DNA from: Spirochaetota bacterium
Lineage (GTDB): Bacteria > Spirochaetota > B62-G9
DNA length: 8,645 nucleotides
NCBI GenBank assembly: GCA_026990615.1
Contig: JALXDB010000048.1
Location: 1-8,645 of the forward strand
Direction: 5' to 3'
A program made the position numbers and the translations under genes. Shown here piece after piece: positions 5,771 to 8,645 of this stretch. The notes below the pieces were generated by a model. It did not search any database, was not told the origin of the DNA, and saw only the letters and a program-made list of their open reading frames with translations. Numbering within the stretch: the stretch's first letter is position 1; every line of letters begins with the position of its first letter.

Positions 5771-6493
5771 TTATTCGTATAGATAGCTGCCACAATCTAG
5801 ATTTTTCATATTCTCAATTGCCTCTTTTACCCTATCCCCGGGTATTATTGAACCATGTTGAGGACATATCATAGAAATCTCTAAATTTTCAATCTTTTTC
5901 AAGTTTGCATTCACTATCTCTTTTGATGGCATATAGTGTTCCATAAAGGCATCCATTGCTTCAAAGTAATCTTCATTTGCATAAAGGGCCCAATCAAATG
6001 ACAATCCTCCGAATATATCTCCGCTGAATAAAACTTTCGTTTTTGTATCATAGGTCATTATTTCACCGGGAGAGTGCATATAGGGCATAAATATAAACTT
6101 TATTTTTCTATCCGGCATTTCCAGTTCCCAGCCTTCAAGATCAACATTCACAAGCTCAGATTTAACGCCATAATGATAGATAAGTATGTTTGATTTTGTG
6201 TGTGCAAGTATCTTTTGAGGACCTATCTTTTTTTCCCATTCCGGGAGGCTCGAACACAGGTCAGGATCCTGATGATGCTGTATGAAATATTTAATCTTTT
6301 TCACATCGACAACTTTAGAAATCTGTTTGAACATGCTGTCAAAATAAACTATCGACCCCGCATCAATTAATGCTACCTCGTCTCCTGACTCTATTATATA
6401 AGCATTTGTCCTAAATGCTGATTCAGCTTCTGTATAGCCCACCCAGTAGTTTCCATCTGCTAATTTTACAGCACTGTCATATTTCTCTGCCAT
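5771..6493 (-). CDS. ODP-type oxygen-binding di-iron protein, metallo-beta-lactamase fold
   Basis: This 240-aa protein matches the flavodiiron-related metallo-beta-lactamase domain with no flavodoxin domain. The family described as ODP in Treponema denticola and Thermotoga maritima binds oxygen at a di-iron site and controls CheA. Visible ligand positions are H74, D76 and D78 in IQHHQDPDLC (71-80), H140 in MHSPGE (139-144), D159 in LFSGDIFGG (155-163) and H213 in CPQHGS (210-215). Flavodiiron enzymes have HxExDH here; this protein has D for E and L79 for the last H, pointing to sensing rather than catalysis. W168 and the C-terminal SYLYE lie outside the metal motifs. It has no signal peptide, so it is cytoplasmic. 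ATG 6493 has AAGGAG six bases upstream. It sits 27 bp after the kinase gene, its most likely partner. Confidence 0.88.
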   Translation of the reverse strand: MAEKYDSAVKLADGNYWVGYTEAESAFRTNAYIIESGDEVALIDAGSIVYFDSMFKQISKVVDVKKIKYFIQHHQDPDLCSSLPEWEKKIGPQKILAHTKSNILIYHYGVKSELVNVDLEGWELEMPDRKIKFIFMPYMHSPGEIMTYDTKTKVLFSGDIFGGLSFDWALYANEDYFEAMDAFMEHYMPSKEIVNANLKKIENLEISMICPQHGSIIPGDRVKEAIENMKNLDCGSYLYE

Positions 6494-6520
6494 TTAAATC
6501 TCCTTTAACCAATAATTTCA

Positions 6521-8389
6521 TTATTTCGGAAACTTTATTAAAAATGAAACCCCCTTTAAAGGTTTATTCGTTATCGATAAACTGCCATGTAAAAGGTTGG
6601 TAATGTTATTTTTGATAACTGACATACCGACTCCTGTTCCTGAAACCGGATCAATTTCATCTTTGGAGGAAAATCCATCGGTAAAAATAAATTTTATTGC
6701 TTCGTTATCACTGATGTTATTTGCCTCCTGTTCGGTAATTAATCCCTTTTCAATTGCCTTCTTTTTGATCAGATTTACGTCAAATCCTGCTCCATCATCC
6801 GAATACCTTACAATGTAGCTGTTGTCCTCTTCAAAGATATGAATATTTATCCTGCCAGTTTTATCCTTGCCTCTCTTCAACCTTAATTCCTGGTCTTCTA
6901 TACCATGAGCAACAGAATTCCTTATCAGATGCAAAAAGATTTCTTTGAGCACCCTGTATTTTGGCACGGGGAGACCGTCAATATCGTAAATGAAATTCAA
7001 TTCTACTTTCTTCCTATAATGAACTGCCGATTTCTCAGCAATCAGCTCAAGTTCTTTTTTAAACCTCTGCATATCAATATAGTCCAGACGTGCGATTCTT
7101 TCATAATAGTCAACCAATTGGTCGGTTGTGAGCATTTTCTTATTAGCAAGATCTATTAACTTCCTGAATCCCTTAACAAAATCCTCATATGTATTTCTGG
7201 ATACGGATATCCTGTCAACTTCTAGGTTGCCATCTTTGGCATAACTAAAAATTCTCTGTGCTACATCGTTTAACTTATCTTTCCAGTGCTCTACATTCTG
7301 AAAATGCTCGAGTAGAATCAGGTTTTTCTCCGTATCTATAACACTGTTGTAGTTTTCCTTTATGAAATTCTCCATTTCCTGACACGATTTTGCAAGGGAT
7401 TCAAAGCCCAGAGTGAAGGCTTCACCCTTTGTTGAATGCACCAATCTCTGAATCTCTCTGAGTATATCCGGGGACTTCTTTTCTATTTCCAGTCTGGAAA
7501 TAGATTCCTTGATAATATTCAGTCTTTCGTTGAGATCGTTTATAAAAGATACTATTGTTTCTTTGTCGTGTTGAAAAATATTCGTCAGCAGGTTTAACTC
7601 ATCCTGATACTTTCTTTCTCTATTTTTTATATCCTCTTCAAGTATTTTCTGTAACGTTATATCGTTGAATACAAACATCAGTTTTTCAACTTCTCTTCTG
7701 TCGTTTAATATACGGGACACCTTTGATGAAATATATTTGTTCTCAATTTTTCCTTCCTGATTGTATATGTATACAAACTCAGAAACAGGATTTGCTCCGT
7801 TCAGCATATTGTCCGAACTCGAAACATTGGAAAATGCAACTTCAATGAACTTTTTTAATTCCTCTTTATCATCATGTGGGAGATTGTAAAATACAGTATC
7901 ATATATAGATGATTCCCAGTATTCTTTATCACCGAATATCTGCCTGAAGCCTTTGTTAAAATCCGCCTGAATGATTCCATCCCTGTCGATTGTACAGATA
8001 CCGGCATCTATTGTGTTTACAATACTTTCAAGTTGATTAGTGTATATCGACAGCTCTGAAAGGATTTCATTGATCTGTTCCTGATCATCCAGATTTGCAC
8101 TCTCCAGTTCCGAAATTCTTTCATTGGATTTTTCCAGGGATTTTGTATATTCAAAAGCCTCTTTTAAAGCCTGTGTAAGCTCTGTTCTGACCATCTTTAG
8201 TTCTTCATTCAGCTTACTCCTTTCCCTGTAGAATTTATAAAGAAGGTACGCACCTATAATAAAGAAAGCATTAACTACAACAGGCAACACCACCCTGCTG
8301 TAACCGGATACAACCTGCAGGGGTAAAATTAAAAAAAGATTTGAAGCAACAAAAAGAATAAACCATAATACTAAAAACATTATAAACAT
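6521..8389 (-). CDS. membrane-anchored PAS-Hpt-ATPase hybrid kinase, CheA-like without CheW domain
   Basis: This is the probable phosphate source for the operon's CheY. The 622-aa layout is: two membrane helices (about 2-24 and 33-51) with only a short outside loop; a coiled coil (about 55-120); a PAS domain (about 120-250, GICTIDRDGIIQADFNKGF at 130-148, closing VFNDITLQ); a second helical stretch; an Hpt domain with H318 in LVHSTKGEAFTLGF (316-329); helices 380-455; and a GHKL ATPase. The N box is HLIRNSVAHGIE (487-498), the G1 box DDGAGFD (531-537), then FTDGFSS (569-575) and GTGVGMSVI (584-592). These match CheA rather than ordinary histidine kinases: there is no DHp H box, and phosphate should pass from ATP to H318. 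It ends right after the ATPase, so the CheW-like domain is missing. ATG 8389 has a modest GAGAG ten bases upstream. An in-frame ATG at 8380 is a less likely start. Confidence 0.9.
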   Translation of the reverse strand: MFIMFLVLWFILFVASNLFLILPLQVVSGYSRVVLPVVVNAFFIIGAYLLYKFYRERSKLNEELKMVRTELTQALKEAFEYTKSLEKSNERISELESANLDDQEQINEILSELSIYTNQLESIVNTIDAGICTIDRDGIIQADFNKGFRQIFGDKEYWESSIYDTVFYNLPHDDKEELKKFIEVAFSNVSSSDNMLNGANPVSEFVYIYNQEGKIENKYISSKVSRILNDRREVEKLMFVFNDITLQKILEEDIKNRERKYQDELNLLTNIFQHDKETIVSFINDLNERLNIIKESISRLEIEKKSPDILREIQRLVHSTKGEAFTLGFESLAKSCQEMENFIKENYNSVIDTEKNLILLEHFQNVEHWKDKLNDVAQRIFSYAKDGNLEVDRISVSRNTYEDFVKGFRKLIDLANKKMLTTDQLVDYYERIARLDYIDMQRFKKELELIAEKSAVHYRKKVELNFIYDIDGLPVPKYRVLKEIFLHLIRNSVAHGIEDQELRLKRGKDKTGRINIHIFEEDNSYIVRYSDDGAGFDVNLIKKKAIEKGLITEQEANNISDNEAIKFIFTDGFSSKDEIDPVSGTGVGMSVIKNNITNLLHGSLSITNKPLKGVSFLIKFPK

Positions 8390-8413
8390 CTCGGCTCTCT
8401 CAAAAAGTATATT

Positions 8414-8440
8414 GATAAAAGTTTAAGCTGAATCTTTATC
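8414..8440 (-). promoter_or_regulatory. hairpin in the leader of the kinase operon
   Basis: GATAAAAG (8414-8421) can pair with CTTTATC (8434-8440) with one bulged base, around a loop that is itself partly palindromic (TTTAAGCTGAA). It ends about 25 bp before the kinase start and could affect ribosome access. The start has a weak Shine-Dalgarno site, so such a fold could matter. Confidence 0.35.
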
Positions 8441-8482
8441 AGTTATATGAGCTGCATAATCCAACTTTTAATTTATTAGGAA

Positions 8483-8511
8483 AATATATTACAAATATTG
8501 AACAATTTCAA
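8483..8511 (-). promoter_or_regulatory. sigma-70-type promoter for the signalling operon
   Basis: On the minus strand TTGAAA (8506-8511) is 17 bp from TATATT (8483-8488), five of six matches each with ideal spacing. It predicts a start near 8476 and a leader of about 87 nt before the kinase ATG at 8389. A perfect TATAAT also occurs at 8516-8521 but lacks a -35 element. I see no flagellar sigma-28 motif. Confidence 0.6.
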
Positions 8512-8543
8512 ACTTATTATAGAATTTTAGTATTATTATTTAG

Positions 8544-8562
8544 GAACAAACAGAATCTGTTC
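8544..8562. repeat. nested palindromes upstream of the kinase promoter, putative operator
   Basis: ACAGA-A-TCTGT (8550-8560) is a perfect odd-length palindrome. Overlapping it, GAACA (8544-8548) and TGTTC (8558-8562) are inverted copies. The centre is about 46 bp upstream of the start that the TATAAT at 8516-8521 would give, a usual place for an activator at a promoter without a good -35. It does not match FNR or CRP consensus. Confidence 0.4.
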
Positions 8563-8590
8563 AGAATGCATGAAAAGCTCGAAAAATCTT

Positions 8591-8613
8591 CAAAAATATT
8601 CTGCAAAAATATT
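8591..8613. repeat. tandem 10-bp direct repeat with 13-bp period
   Basis: CAAAAATATT occurs at 8591-8600 and again at 8604-8613, separated by CTG. It lies upstream of the promoter elements at the right edge. It may be a curved A-tract or a paired binding site, or simple AT-rich sequence. Confidence 0.6.
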
Positions 8614-8645
8614 TAATACATATTCTTAAAGTTATATAAATAGCT

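Noticed and set aside
8506..8562. FNR- or CRP-type site upstream of the ODP operon
   Set aside because: The palindromes do not match TTGAT-N4-ATCAA or TGTGA-N6-TCACA.

Overview
This 8.6 kb window is AT-rich, with dense minus-strand operons, strong Shine-Dalgarno sites and no tRNA, rRNA, CRISPR array or insertion sequence that I can see. Two features suggest a spirochaete or another anaerobic, possibly thermophilic, deep-branching bacterium. One is the 'AYA-GGGEKEKGG' mature start of the binding protein. The other is a CheX / CheY / ODP-type di-iron protein set, which established work places in Treponema and Thermotoga among others. The organism call is inference, not proof.

Left half (99-3666, minus strand): a carbohydrate-type ABC importer transcribed from about 4076 leftward. 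Gene order is a long solute-binding protein (563 aa), a strong intrinsic terminator-like hairpin, then two MalF/MalG-type permeases. No ATPase gene is visible, so it lies beyond the left edge or is shared from elsewhere. The binding protein appears to have a leader of about 410 nt with several possible RNA folds.

Middle (3667-4618): no intact gene. It holds the importer promoter and leader, an 8-bp inverted repeat, and a plus-strand decayed GntR-family regulator (4300-4602). That remnant has an excellent ribosome-binding site but a stop codon inside the DNA-binding domain and later frame changes.

Right half (4619-8389, minus strand): a tight five-gene signalling operon. In order of transcription it encodes a membrane-anchored PAS-Hpt-ATPase kinase built like CheA but without a CheW-coupling domain, an ODP-type di-iron metallo-beta-lactamase-fold protein, a 91-aa protein of unknown function, a stand-alone CheY and a CheX phosphatase. 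My reading is a compact phosphorelay that senses oxygen, iron or a related signal without a chemoreceptor in the operon: ODP (perhaps with the 91-aa protein) would modulate the kinase, the kinase would phosphorylate CheY, and CheX would reset it. This is the most interesting content of the window. A good promoter (8483-8511) and short repeats and palindromes lie upstream of it.
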